Shown here piece after piece: positions 19,358 through 27,837 of a stretch of DNA of 64,000 nt. Below the pieces are notes generated by a model, which ran no database searches, was not told the origin of the DNA, and saw only the letters and a list, made by a program, of their open reading frames with translations. Location of the stretch: NCBI GenBank assembly GCA_028713915.1, contig JAQTNK010000014.1, positions 1-64,000 of the forward strand. The letters are read 5' to 3'. Source of the DNA: Rhodocyclaceae bacterium (lineage in GTDB: Bacteria; Pseudomonadota; Gammaproteobacteria; Burkholderiales; Rhodocyclaceae). A program made the translations under genes and the position numbers. Within the stretch, counting starts at the first letter, position 1. Each line of letters starts with the position of its first letter.

Positions 19358-21532
19358 ATGAACGCACGCGTCCGTTTCCTGGCGGCGGTCGCGGTGCTGG
19401 GGCTGCTGATGACGGGGCCGTTCATCGCCACCGCCGTCATCCTGGTCGCCGATCTCAAGGATGCCGAGCGCGCGATGGCCGCGCAGATCCTGCTGCCGCG
19501 CCTGCCCATCGGCGCGCTGATGACGCTGGTCGGCTTCTTCGCCGGCGTGCACGTGCTGCGGCTGCTGTTCAAGCAATATGTCCATGGCCTGCTGAAAATG
19601 GGCGAGATGCTGCGCCTGATGCTCGGCGCCAACCGCAATTTCCGCGTCGTCATCGACGGCCCGCCCGAAGTGCGCGAGCTGGGCCGCGCCGCCAACGATC
19701 TCGCCCAGCAGCGCGACGAGTTGCTCACCGATGTCGAAGCGCAGATCGCCCGCGCCAAGGCGACGGTCGAGGAAGAGAAGAACCGCCTGGCGGCGCTGAT
19801 GTCGGAACTGGCCATGGGCGTCGTCGTCTGCAATCTCGACGGCCGCATCCTGCTCTACAACAACCGCGCGCGGCTGCAGTTCAAGGCGCTGGCCCAGGGA
19901 CCGACGTCGATGAGCGGCGGCGCCCTGATCGGGCTGGGACGCTCGATCTTTTCCATCCTCGAGCGCGGCCAGATCGCCCATGCGCTGGACAATATCCAGC
20001 GGCGGCTGCGCAAGGGCAGCGCCGAGCCGAGCGCGAACTTCATCACCGCGACGCGCAGCGGCCAATTGTTGCGCACCCAGATGGCTCCCGTGCTGGCGAC
20101 GGCGGTGGACGATACCGAGCCGCTGGTGACCGGCTACGTGCTCACCATCGACAACATCACCAAGAGCTTCGAGCGCGAAGCCGAGCGCGACCAGGTGCTG
20201 CAGTCGCTTACCGACGGCAGCCGCGCCGCGCTGGGCGCGGTGCGCGCCGCGGTGGAGACGCTGCTCGACAATCCCGACATCGAGCCCGAGCTGCGCCAGC
20301 GCTTCGTCGGCATCATCAGCGACGAGACCCTGCGCATGAGCCAGCGCCTGGAGCAGGCGACCAGCGGTTTCGCCGACGCGCTGAAGACGCGCTGGCCGCT
20401 CGAGGACGTGCTCGGCAGCGACGTCCTGGCGGCGGCGCAGCGGCGCATCGAGGACAAGATCGGCCTGCTCACCAAGACCGAGGACCTCGACGACGCGCTG
20501 TGGATCCGCGCCGACAGCTTCTCGCTGATCCAGGCCATCACCTTCCTCGCCGCGCGGCTGCAGGAGCATTACCAGATCCGCGAACTGCGCTTCCGGCTAT
20601 CGGCCGAAGGCAAGATGGCGTTCGCCGACCTCATCTGGTCGGGCGTGCCGATCTCCAGCGAGACGCTCTACCTCTGGGAAATGGAGCCGATGAACGTGGG
20701 CGCCGACACCAGTCCGCTGACCTTGCGCGACGTCATCGAGCGTCACGGCGGCGAAATCTGGTTCCAGCGCGACAAGGCGGCGCACCGCGCCTTTTTCCGC
20801 ATCGTCCTGCCGGTGGCCGAGGCGGTGCCGGAACTGCTGCCGGAACTCCAGTCCCTGCACTTGCGCAGCGACAGCCGGCCCGAGTACTACGACTTCAACC
20901 TGTTCGCCGCGCGCGATTCGAGCATCGACCTCGATCGTCCGCTCGCCGAACTCGCCTACTCGGTGTTCGATACCGAAACCACCGGCCTCGATCCTTCAGG
21001 CGGCGACGAGATCATCCAGATCGGCGCCGTGCGCGTCATCAACCTGCGCCTGCTGCGCCAGGAGATCTTCGACCAGATCCTCGATCCGCGGCGGCCTTTG
21101 CGCCCCGAAGGCATCCGCATCCACGGCATCACCGAAGACATGGTGCGCGGCCAGCCGACGATCGACGCCGTGCTGCCGGCCTTCTACGAGTTCTGCAACG
21201 AGACCGTGCTGGTCGCCCACAATGCCGCCTTCGACATGCGCTTCCTGGAGCTCAAGGAACTGGCGACGGGCGTGCGCTTCACGCAGCCGGTGCTCGACAC
21301 GCTGCTGCTGTCCGCCGTGATTCACCCGAACCAGGAATCCCATCGCCTCGAAAGCATCGCCGAACGGCTCGGCATCGACGTCATCGGCCGCCACACGGCG
21401 CTCGGCGACGCCTTCGTCACCGGCGAAGTCTTCATCAAGATGGTGCCCCTGCTGAAGGCGATGGGCATCGTCACCCTGCGCCAGGCCCTGGCCGCGGCCG
21501 AGAAAACGTATTATGCGCGGGTCAAGTACTGA
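19358..21532 (+). CDS. Membrane PAS/degenerate histidine kinase fused to a DnaQ-type 3'-5' exonuclease
   Basis: A 724-residue protein. Two N-terminal membrane helices (about 5-30 and 40-62), a coiled coil, a PAS-like domain (about 145-270), then a dimerisation-like helix pair where the phosphoacceptor His appears replaced: SLTDGSRAALG with Asp286 at the usual His position. The following ATPase-like part lacks recognisable N and G1 boxes but ends with RHGGEIWFQRD. Residues about 530-700 are a DEDDh exonuclease: FDTETTG (Asp538, Glu540), VAHNAAFDMRF, and His679...Asp684 in HTALGDAF. So the nuclease looks active and the kinase dead. GGAGGGG precedes ATG 19358. It stands in the acetate cluster, where its job is unknown. 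Confidence 0.88.
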   Translation: MNARVRFLAAVAVLGLLMTGPFIATAVILVADLKDAERAMAAQILLPRLPIGALMTLVGFFAGVHVLRLLFKQYVHGLLKMGEMLRLMLGANRNFRVVIDGPPEVRELGRAANDLAQQRDELLTDVEAQIARAKATVEEEKNRLAALMSELAMGVVVCNLDGRILLYNNRARLQFKALAQGPTSMSGGALIGLGRSIFSILERGQIAHALDNIQRRLRKGSAEPSANFITATRSGQLLRTQMAPVLATAVDDTEPLVTGYVLTIDNITKSFEREAERDQVLQSLTDGSRAALGAVRAAVETLLDNPDIEPELRQRFVGIISDETLRMSQRLEQATSGFADALKTRWPLEDVLGSDVLAAAQRRIEDKIGLLTKTEDLDDALWIRADSFSLIQAITFLAARLQEHYQIRELRFRLSAEGKMAFADLIWSGVPISSETLYLWEMEPMNVGADTSPLTLRDVIERHGGEIWFQRDKAAHRAFFRIVLPVAEAVPELLPELQSLHLRSDSRPEYYDFNLFAARDSSIDLDRPLAELAYSVFDTETTGLDPSGGDEIIQIGAVRVINLRLLRQEIFDQILDPRRPLRPEGIRIHGITEDMVRGQPTIDAVLPAFYEFCNETVLVAHNAAFDMRFLELKELATGVRFTQPVLDTLLLSAVIHPNQESHRLESIAERLGIDVIGRHTALGDAFVTGEVFIKMVPLLKAMGIVTLRQALAAAEKTYYARVKY

Positions 21533-21535
21533 GCC

Positions 21536-22975
21536 ATGACGACGACCAACACCGCTCGCCTCACCGTCCATAGCCAGCTTGCCGCCCTGGTGCGCGGCAA
21601 GCCCGTCACCGCCGCACCCGAAACGACGCTGCGCGAAGCCGTGCAGCTCATGCACGAGCAGCACGTCGGCTCCATCGTCATCGTCGAGCCCGAGAGCGGC
21701 AATCCCATCGGCATATTCACGCTGCGCGACCTGCTGCGCCACGTTGCCGCCGCCGGCGACCTCGACCAGATGCTGATGTCCGCGGCGAGCGACCGCAGCC
21801 TGCTGACGCTCAACTGGCGCTCGACCATCTACCAGGCGGCGCTGGTGATGGCGCGCGAAGGCGTCCATCACGTCGTCGTCGTCGACGCCACGGGCAAGCT
21901 CGCCGGCGTCGTCTCGCAAGGCGACATCTACGAACTGCAAAGCGGCGGCGGCAAGGCGATTTCCGGCGCCATCCGCAGCGCCCGCGACATGGAAGGCCTG
22001 GTCGCGGCGGCGGAGGACATCCGCCGCCTGGCCGAGCGCATGCTGGCGGAAGGAACGGCGGCGGAGCCGCTGACCCAGCTCATCTCCTCGCTCAACGACC
22101 ATCTGACGGCGCGCCTGCTCGAACTCACCGGGCTCGACTTCGCCTTGCCGAAGATCCACTGGTGCTGGCTGTCGTTCGGTTCCGAAGGCCGCTTCGAACA
22201 GACGCTGTCCACCGATCAGGACAACGGCATAATATTTGCCTGCCCGGCGGGCGAGGCCGAAGCGTTCCGCCAGGCGTTCCTGCCCTTCGCCCGAGCCGTC
22301 AACGAGCGCCTCGCCGCCTGCGGCTTTCCGCTGTGCAAGGGCAACATCATGGCCAGCAATCCGGACCTCTGCCTGTCGGCCGACGAATGGAGGGGGAAGT
22401 TCCATTCCTGGCTGCAATCGGGCAGCCCCCAGGCGCTGCTCAACGCCACCATCTTCTTCGATTTTCGCCCGCTCTACGGCGACGAGGCGCTGACCGACGA
22501 ATTGCGCGCCTGGCTGCTCGCCACGGCGCCCGCCGCCACGCTGTTCCTGCGCTTCATGGCCGAGAACGCGCTGCGCGTGCAGCCGCCGCTGGGCCTGGTG
22601 CGCGATTTCGCCTACGACAAGAGCGAAGCCTTTCCTCATACCATCGACCTCAAGGCCTCCGGCTCGCGCCTGTTCGTCGACGTCGCGCGCATCCTGGCGC
22701 TGGCCAACGGCGTCGCCGCCACCGGCACCGCCGAGCGGCTGCGCGGCTTGGCTTCCCGCGGCAAGCTCGGCCGCGACGACGTCGGCGCCGTCATCGACAG
22801 CTTCTACTTCATCCAGCAACTGCGCCTGCAGCAGCAGCAGCTGGGCACCCCGGCGGGGCTGGAGAATCGCGTCGATCCCGAGCGGTTGAACGAACTCGAC
22901 CGCTATATCCTCAAGGAGGCGTTCAAGCAGGCGAAGAAGCTGCAAAGCCGCCTCCAGCTCGAATACCGGCTTTGA
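21536..22975 (+). CDS. CBS-domain / DUF294 putative nucleotidyltransferase
   Basis: A 479-residue cytoplasmic protein starting 3 bases after the exonuclease gene. Two CBS domains occupy about 10-140 (GSIVIVEP, IGIFTLRDLL, HHVVVVDATGKLAGVVSQGDI). A GlnD-like nucleotidyltransferase domain follows, with FGSEGRFEQTLSTDQDNG (about 222-240) carrying the GS and DxD catalytic motif, then the DUF294 C-terminal helical domain. CBS pairs bind adenine nucleotides, so it may sense energy charge. Genes of this type repeatedly sit beside acetate permeases in proteobacteria, hinting at post-translational control of uptake or activation. The target is not known. Confidence 0.9.
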   Translation: MTTTNTARLTVHSQLAALVRGKPVTAAPETTLREAVQLMHEQHVGSIVIVEPESGNPIGIFTLRDLLRHVAAAGDLDQMLMSAASDRSLLTLNWRSTIYQAALVMAREGVHHVVVVDATGKLAGVVSQGDIYELQSGGGKAISGAIRSARDMEGLVAAAEDIRRLAERMLAEGTAAEPLTQLISSLNDHLTARLLELTGLDFALPKIHWCWLSFGSEGRFEQTLSTDQDNGIIFACPAGEAEAFRQAFLPFARAVNERLAACGFPLCKGNIMASNPDLCLSADEWRGKFHSWLQSGSPQALLNATIFFDFRPLYGDEALTDELRAWLLATAPAATLFLRFMAENALRVQPPLGLVRDFAYDKSEAFPHTIDLKASGSRLFVDVARILALANGVAATGTAERLRGLASRGKLGRDDVGAVIDSFYFIQQLRLQQQQLGTPAGLENRVDPERLNELDRYILKEAFKQAKKLQSRLQLEYRL

Positions 22976-23013
22976 ATGCAAAGCCGGCATAATCGTTACC
23001 CGCCCCTTGCCAT

Positions 23014-23033
23014 CCTCCCCCTCGCGGGGGAGG
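23014..23033. repeat. GC-rich hairpin before the symporter gene
   Basis: A perfect 8-bp stem CCTCCCCC/GGGGGAGG with a 4-base loop, followed at 23042-23060 by a short quasi-palindromic GCTCGCTTCGCTCGC. Both look like REP-type intergenic elements; compare 19261-19340. No T-run. Confidence 0.55.
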
Positions 23034-23075
23034 CGACTGATCTGCTCGCTTCGCTCGCATAGAACGGTATTCCCG

Positions 23076-25109
23076 ATGTCATCTTCGCGCCTTTTCGACC
23101 GCCGCCTGAAGCGGCTCTACGCCTGGTATGCGCTCGGCATCGCGCTGTTCATCCTGGCGCTGTCGCTCGCCGAGAAGATGGGCATGTCGGCGCGCACCAT
23201 CGGCTACCTGTTCCTCTTCGCCACCATCGCCGTGTACTCGGGCATCGGCGTCATAAGCCGCACCGCGGACGTGAACGAGTATTACGTCGCCGGCCGCCGC
23301 GTGCCGGCCTTCTTCAACGGCATGGCCACCGCCGGCGACTGGCTGTCGGCGGCTTCCTTCATCGGCTTGGCCGGCACGCTCTATTTTGACGGCTTCCAGG
23401 GGCTGGCCTTCGTCATGGGCTGGACGGGCGGTTTCGTCCTGGTGGCGCTGCTGCTGGCGCCCTACTTGCGCAAGTTCGGCCAATACACGATTCCCGATTT
23501 CCTCGGCGCCCGCTACGGCGGCAACGTCGCCCGCTTCGTCGGCGTCGTTGCCGCCATCGTCGCCTCGTTCACCTACGTCGTCGCCCAGATCTACGGCGTC
23601 GGCCTCATCATGAGCCGCTTCGTCGGCATCGAGTTCGAGATCGGCGTCTTCGTCGGCCTGGCCGGCATCCTCGTTTGCTCGTTCCTCGGCGGCATGCGCG
23701 CGGTGACGTGGACGCAGGTGGCGCAATACATCATCCTCATCGTCGCCTACCTGGTGCCGGTGGTGATGATGTCGCAGAAGGTCACCGGCATACCGCTGCC
23801 GCAGATCACCTACGGCGGCGTGCTGGAAAAGCTCGGCGCAGTCGAGAAGAAGCTGTTCGACGCGCCCAAGGAAGTCGAGGTGCGCGGGCTGTATCGTGCC
23901 CAGGCCGAGCGGCTCGAAGCCAAGCTGAAAGGCCTGCCCGATTCGCTCGCCGTCGAACACGCGGCGCTCGCCCGGCGCGTCGAAGCGCTGCGCACCGGCA
24001 ATGCGCCGGTGCGCGACTTCCACCAGGCGCAGCGCAGCCTGCGCGAGCTGCCGAAGACCGAGGCCGAGGCGCGCGAAAAATGGGAGGCGGAGCGGCGCGC
24101 GCTGCTGGAAAAGGCCGAGCGGCCGCGGCCGCACGCCGAGGCCTTCGGCGGCAATGCCGAGCAGCGCGACGTCGCGCGCCGCAACTTCATTGCCCTGGTG
24201 GTCTGCCTGATGGTCGGCACGGCCGCGCTGCCGCACGTGCTGATGCGCTACTACACGACGCCGTCGGTGCGCGAGGCGCGCGAATCGGTGGCCTGGTCGC
24301 TGCTGTTCATCTTCCTGCTCTACGTCACCGCCCCGGCCTACGCGGTCTTTGCCAAGTGGATCGTGTACAACGACCTGGTCGGTTCCAGCATCGCCCATTT
24401 GCCGGCATGGATCGCCTCGTGGAGCAAGATCGGCATGGTCAAGGTCGAGGACATTAATGGCGATGGCATATTGCAGCTCGCCGAGCTGACGCTCAATCCG
24501 GACGTCATCGTGCTCGCCACGCCCGAGATCGCCGGCCTGCCTTACGTCGTCTCGGGCCTGGTCGCCGCGGGCGGCCTGGCCGCGGCGCTGTCGACCGCCG
24601 ACGGCCTGCTGCTGACCATCGCCAACGCGCTCTCCCACGACATCTACTACAAGATGATTTCGCCCGACGCCTCGGCGCAGCGGCGCCTGGTGATGACCAA
24701 GGCGCTGCTGCTGGTGGTGGCGATGGTCGCCGCCTGGGTGGCCTCGCTCAAGCCCGACGGCATCCTGTTCATGGTCGGCCTCGCTTTCTCCATCGCCGCC
24801 TCGGCCTTTTTCCCCGCCCTGGTGCTCGGCATTTTCTGGAAGCGCGCCAACATGTGGGGGGCGGTGACGGGCATGATCGGCGGGCTCGGCATCACGCTGT
24901 TCTACGCCGCGATCACGCATCCGTTCTTCGGCGGCTCGGCGGAGGCGCAATGGTTCGGCATCCAGCCGATCGCCAGCGGCATTTTCGGCCTGCCGCTCGG
25001 CTTCGCCCTGATCGTCGTCGTCAGCCTGCTGACGCCGGCGCCGGCGCCCGAAGTGCAGGAACTGGTCGAGAACGTGCGCTACCCGTATCTCGAGCGCGAG
25101 CAGGCGTGA
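23076..25109 (+). CDS. Sodium:solute symporter, VC_2705-type (probable acetate/carboxylate permease)
   Basis: A 677-residue SSS-family transporter with about 13 membrane helices. N-terminal features ISRTADVNEYYVAGRRVP, GMATAGDWLSAASFIGLAG and a central AALSTADGLLLTI support the family. Two unusual parts: a soluble insert at about 245-368, rich in charged heptads (probable coiled coil), and a loop at 459-470 matching a perfect EF-hand (DINGDGILQLAE). The ATG at 23076 was preferred over one at 23007 because the membrane domain starts just after it. The small DUF4212 subunit that usually precedes this subfamily is absent here. Context with acs argues for acetate or a related short acid as substrate. 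Confidence 0.88.
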   Translation: MSSSRLFDRRLKRLYAWYALGIALFILALSLAEKMGMSARTIGYLFLFATIAVYSGIGVISRTADVNEYYVAGRRVPAFFNGMATAGDWLSAASFIGLAGTLYFDGFQGLAFVMGWTGGFVLVALLLAPYLRKFGQYTIPDFLGARYGGNVARFVGVVAAIVASFTYVVAQIYGVGLIMSRFVGIEFEIGVFVGLAGILVCSFLGGMRAVTWTQVAQYIILIVAYLVPVVMMSQKVTGIPLPQITYGGVLEKLGAVEKKLFDAPKEVEVRGLYRAQAERLEAKLKGLPDSLAVEHAALARRVEALRTGNAPVRDFHQAQRSLRELPKTEAEAREKWEAERRALLEKAERPRPHAEAFGGNAEQRDVARRNFIALVVCLMVGTAALPHVLMRYYTTPSVREARESVAWSLLFIFLLYVTAPAYAVFAKWIVYNDLVGSSIAHLPAWIASWSKIGMVKVEDINGDGILQLAELTLNPDVIVLATPEIAGLPYVVSGLVAAGGLAAALSTADGLLLTIANALSHDIYYKMISPDASAQRRLVMTKALLLVVAMVAAWVASLKPDGILFMVGLAFSIAASAFFPALVLGIFWKRANMWGAVTGMIGGLGITLFYAAITHPFFGGSAEAQWFGIQPIASGIFGLPLGFALIVVVSLLTPAPAPEVQELVENVRYPYLEREQA

Positions 25110-25149
25110 GCGCCGGAATGCGGCGCCGTCGCGCGCCAGGGGAGGAATG

Positions 25150-26700
25150 ATGGAAATGTTTTCGCTGCTGTCGGCCGCCATGCTCGGCCTCGTCCTGGTG
25201 CTGCTGGTGGTCCTGCTGCTGCGCCGTCCCGCCGACCACGGCGGCCAGCTGGCGATCATGGGCGAGCGCCTCGGCCGCCTCGAAGAAGGCATGCAGCAGG
25301 CGGTGCGCGAGCTGGCCGAAGCGCGCGGCCGCCTGGCCGGCTTCGACGACGCCCAGGCCAAGACCCGGGAGGCGGTCGCGGCGCTGCAGTCCGATCTGGC
25401 GCTCAAGCTCGCCGACGGCCTGCGCGCGGTCGGCGATACCATCCGCGCCACGGTCGCGGCGCAGGTGGTTCCCGAATTGCAGGCCTTCAAGGCTGATGCG
25501 GTCGAGCGCAGCGACCGCGGCTTCGCCGCCATCGACCATCGCCTGCAGGGCGGGCTGGCTGCGATCAACGAGATCGTCGTGCAGATGCGCGACGAGACCG
25601 GGCAATATCGCCAGGAGCTGACGGCGGCGACGGCGGCGATGCGCACGGAAGTGTCGACGGCGCTGAACGAACTGAAGGCGGCCGTCGACAAGGCGCTGAA
25701 GGAAGAGCTGGGCACCATGCGCGCCGAGAACGGCGCGAAGCTCGAAGAAATGCGGCGCACGGTCGACGAGAAGCTCCATGCCACGCTCGAGCAGCGCCTC
25801 GGCGAATCCTTCAAGCTGGTGAGCGACCGTCTCGAACAGGTGCACCGCGGCCTGGGCGAGATGCAGACGCTGGCGGCGGGCGTCGGCGACCTCAAGAAGG
25901 TGCTGACCAACGTCAAGACGCGCGGCACGTGGGGCGAGGTGCAGCTGGAAGCGCTGCTCGACCAGATCCTGACGCCCGAGCAATACGGCAAGAACGTGGC
26001 GACGCGGCCGGGCAGCGCCGCCCGCGTCGAGTTCGCCATCCGCCTGCCCGGCCGCGAGGAGGGCGCGCCGGTGTGGCTGCCGATCGATGCCAAGTTCCCG
26101 ATGGAGGATTACCAGCGCCTGGTGGAGGCGCAGGAGCGCGTCGATCTGGCCGGCATCGACGAGGCCGGCCGTGCGCTGGAAAACCGCATCAAGGCCGAAG
26201 CCAGGACCATCCGCGAGAAATACATTGAAGCGCCGCACACCACGGACTTCGCCATCCTCTACCTGCCGACCGAAGGCCTCTATGCCGAGGTGCTGCGGCG
26301 GCCCGGCCTGGCCGACACCGTGCAGCGCGATTCCAAGATCAACGTCGCCGGGCCGACGACGTTGGCCGCCATGCTCAACAGCCTGCAAATGGGTTTTCGC
26401 ACGCTGGCCATCGAGAAGCGCTCGTCGGAAGTGTGGACGGTGCTCGGCGCCGTCAAGACGGAGTTCGGCAAGTTCGGCGAAGCCCTGGCGCACACCAAGA
26501 AGAAGCTCGAAGAAGCGCACAACAGCATCGACAAGACGGTGACCCGCAGCCGCGTCCTGACGCGCAAGCTGTCGGGCATCGATGCCATGCCGGCGCTGGA
26601 AGCGGCCCTCGTGCTCGACGGTCCGGCAGCGGCGGCGGGCGGCGATGGCGGCGAGGCATTGAGCGACGATGCCGCCGCCATCACCGGCATCGAGGCCTGA
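25150..26700 (+). CDS. rmuC: DNA recombination protein RmuC
   Basis: About 516 residues. An N-terminal membrane anchor (SAAMLGLVLVLLVVLLL), a long coiled coil to about residue 250, then the RmuC nuclease-like core with RGTWGEVQLEALLDQIL, LPIDAKFPMEDYQRL and FAILYLPTEGLYAEVL. RmuC limits inversions between short repeats; its mechanism is little known. ATGs at 25147, 25150 and 25156 compete behind GGAGGA (25141-25146); 25150 gives workable spacing. It trails the symporter gene by about 40 bases. Confidence 0.93.
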   Translation: MEMFSLLSAAMLGLVLVLLVVLLLRRPADHGGQLAIMGERLGRLEEGMQQAVRELAEARGRLAGFDDAQAKTREAVAALQSDLALKLADGLRAVGDTIRATVAAQVVPELQAFKADAVERSDRGFAAIDHRLQGGLAAINEIVVQMRDETGQYRQELTAATAAMRTEVSTALNELKAAVDKALKEELGTMRAENGAKLEEMRRTVDEKLHATLEQRLGESFKLVSDRLEQVHRGLGEMQTLAAGVGDLKKVLTNVKTRGTWGEVQLEALLDQILTPEQYGKNVATRPGSAARVEFAIRLPGREEGAPVWLPIDAKFPMEDYQRLVEAQERVDLAGIDEAGRALENRIKAEARTIREKYIEAPHTTDFAILYLPTEGLYAEVLRRPGLADTVQRDSKINVAGPTTLAAMLNSLQMGFRTLAIEKRSSEVWTVLGAVKTEFGKFGEALAHTKKKLEEAHNSIDKTVTRSRVLTRKLSGIDAMPALEAALVLDGPAAAAGGDGGEALSDDAAAITGIEA

Positions 26701-26714
26701 CGCCTGGCGCGCGC

Positions 26715-27692
26715 TCAGGCGCTTGACGTCGCTGCCTTGGTGACGCCGACGTCGATCTGGCGCACCGTGCCGGCGCCGCCGTTCTCGCCCAGCCAGACGC
26801 TGCTGGCGCGCACCTGGCCGACCGTTGCACCGTCTTCCTTGAGCGTGAATGGGGTCGCCGTGCTGGCCGTCGCCAGGGCGCCGATGCCGGCGTCGGCGAG
26901 GCTCTCCACGCTGCCCTTGCCGTCCGCCGCGACCTGCCAGAGCTTGAGGTCGGCATAGGCGGCATCGCCGCTGTCGATCCAGCCGTTGCCGTCGCTGTCG
27001 AGCTTGGCCAGGTCGGCAAAGCCGTTGCCGCTCTGCGGGCCGAACAACTCGCTGCCGTCGTCGGCCTTGCCGTTGTGGTTGCGATCGTCGAACAGCACCG
27101 CGGAGCTGCCCGTCGGCAGGCGCACGTTTTCGGTCTTGCCGTCGCCGTCGAGGTCGAAGGCGACGTTCTGCGTTGCCGGCGCGGCACTCGGCGCGGCCAG
27201 GTCGACCACCAGCGGGTCCTTGAGCGCGGCCTCGTCGCTGACTTCGGTGGACTGCTCGCTGCGCTGCAGCGCGTAGCTGACGTCGAATTGCCGCTGGCTG
27301 CCGTCGGCGAGGCAAATACTGCCACTGGCGGCAAACGTGCAGCTCTCCGACTCTCCGGTTTGAATCAGGCGCATGCCGCGCGCGTCGCCCAGGGAGAACT
27401 CGTGCGAGGCCGAGGCGCCGCCGTCGAGAGGCGACAGGTCGCCGGGCATCGGCGTGATGCCGAACAGCAGTTCCATGACGGCCTGGAACGGGTCTTTCGC
27501 CTCTGGTGCGGCAGCCGCCGCCGGGCTGTCGATGCGCAGCAATGCCGCCGGCGGGGCGTGCAGCTCGCCTTCGAGAATCCGCCCGAATGCGCCGTCGGTG
27601 AGCGGTGTGCCGGCGATGCGAACTTGCGTCAGGCTGCTGGTCTGCAGCTCGTGCGTGCTGGTGAGCGATAGAGTCGATGCCTTGATCAGCAT
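26715..27692 (-). CDS. EF-hand/VCBS-like calcium-binding type protein, unknown function
   Basis: A 325-residue protein with no signal peptide. The middle carries Asp-rich loops typical of calcium-binding segments in secreted adhesin-like proteins: FDLDGDGKTENV, DDRNHNGKADDGSELFG and LDSDGNGWIDSGD, followed by AYADLKLWQ. Ala/Ser-rich flanks and low cysteine content fit an extracellular or surface protein, perhaps exported by a type I system, but no GGxGxD nonapeptides are seen. AAGGAA precedes the ATG. Isolated minus-strand gene, stop 14 bases from the end of rmuC (convergent). Confidence 0.7.
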   Translation of the reverse strand: MLIKASTLSLTSTHELQTSSLTQVRIAGTPLTDGAFGRILEGELHAPPAALLRIDSPAAAAAPEAKDPFQAVMELLFGITPMPGDLSPLDGGASASHEFSLGDARGMRLIQTGESESCTFAASGSICLADGSQRQFDVSYALQRSEQSTEVSDEAALKDPLVVDLAAPSAAPATQNVAFDLDGDGKTENVRLPTGSSAVLFDDRNHNGKADDGSELFGPQSGNGFADLAKLDSDGNGWIDSGDAAYADLKLWQVAADGKGSVESLADAGIGALATASTATPFTLKEDGATVGQVRASSVWLGENGGAGTVRQIDVGVTKAATSSA

Positions 27693-27837
27693 GGTGTTTC
27701 CTTCCCTGTTCTGTGGTTTGGAGGTTCACGCTTTGCAAGTCGCGGGCCCGCGGCGAGCGCGCGGCGGCCGTGCGGCCGGTTGGCGCAGCGCGCGCGTTTG
27801 GCTTAGCATGGCGCATTTCCATTTCGGATAACTCCCC

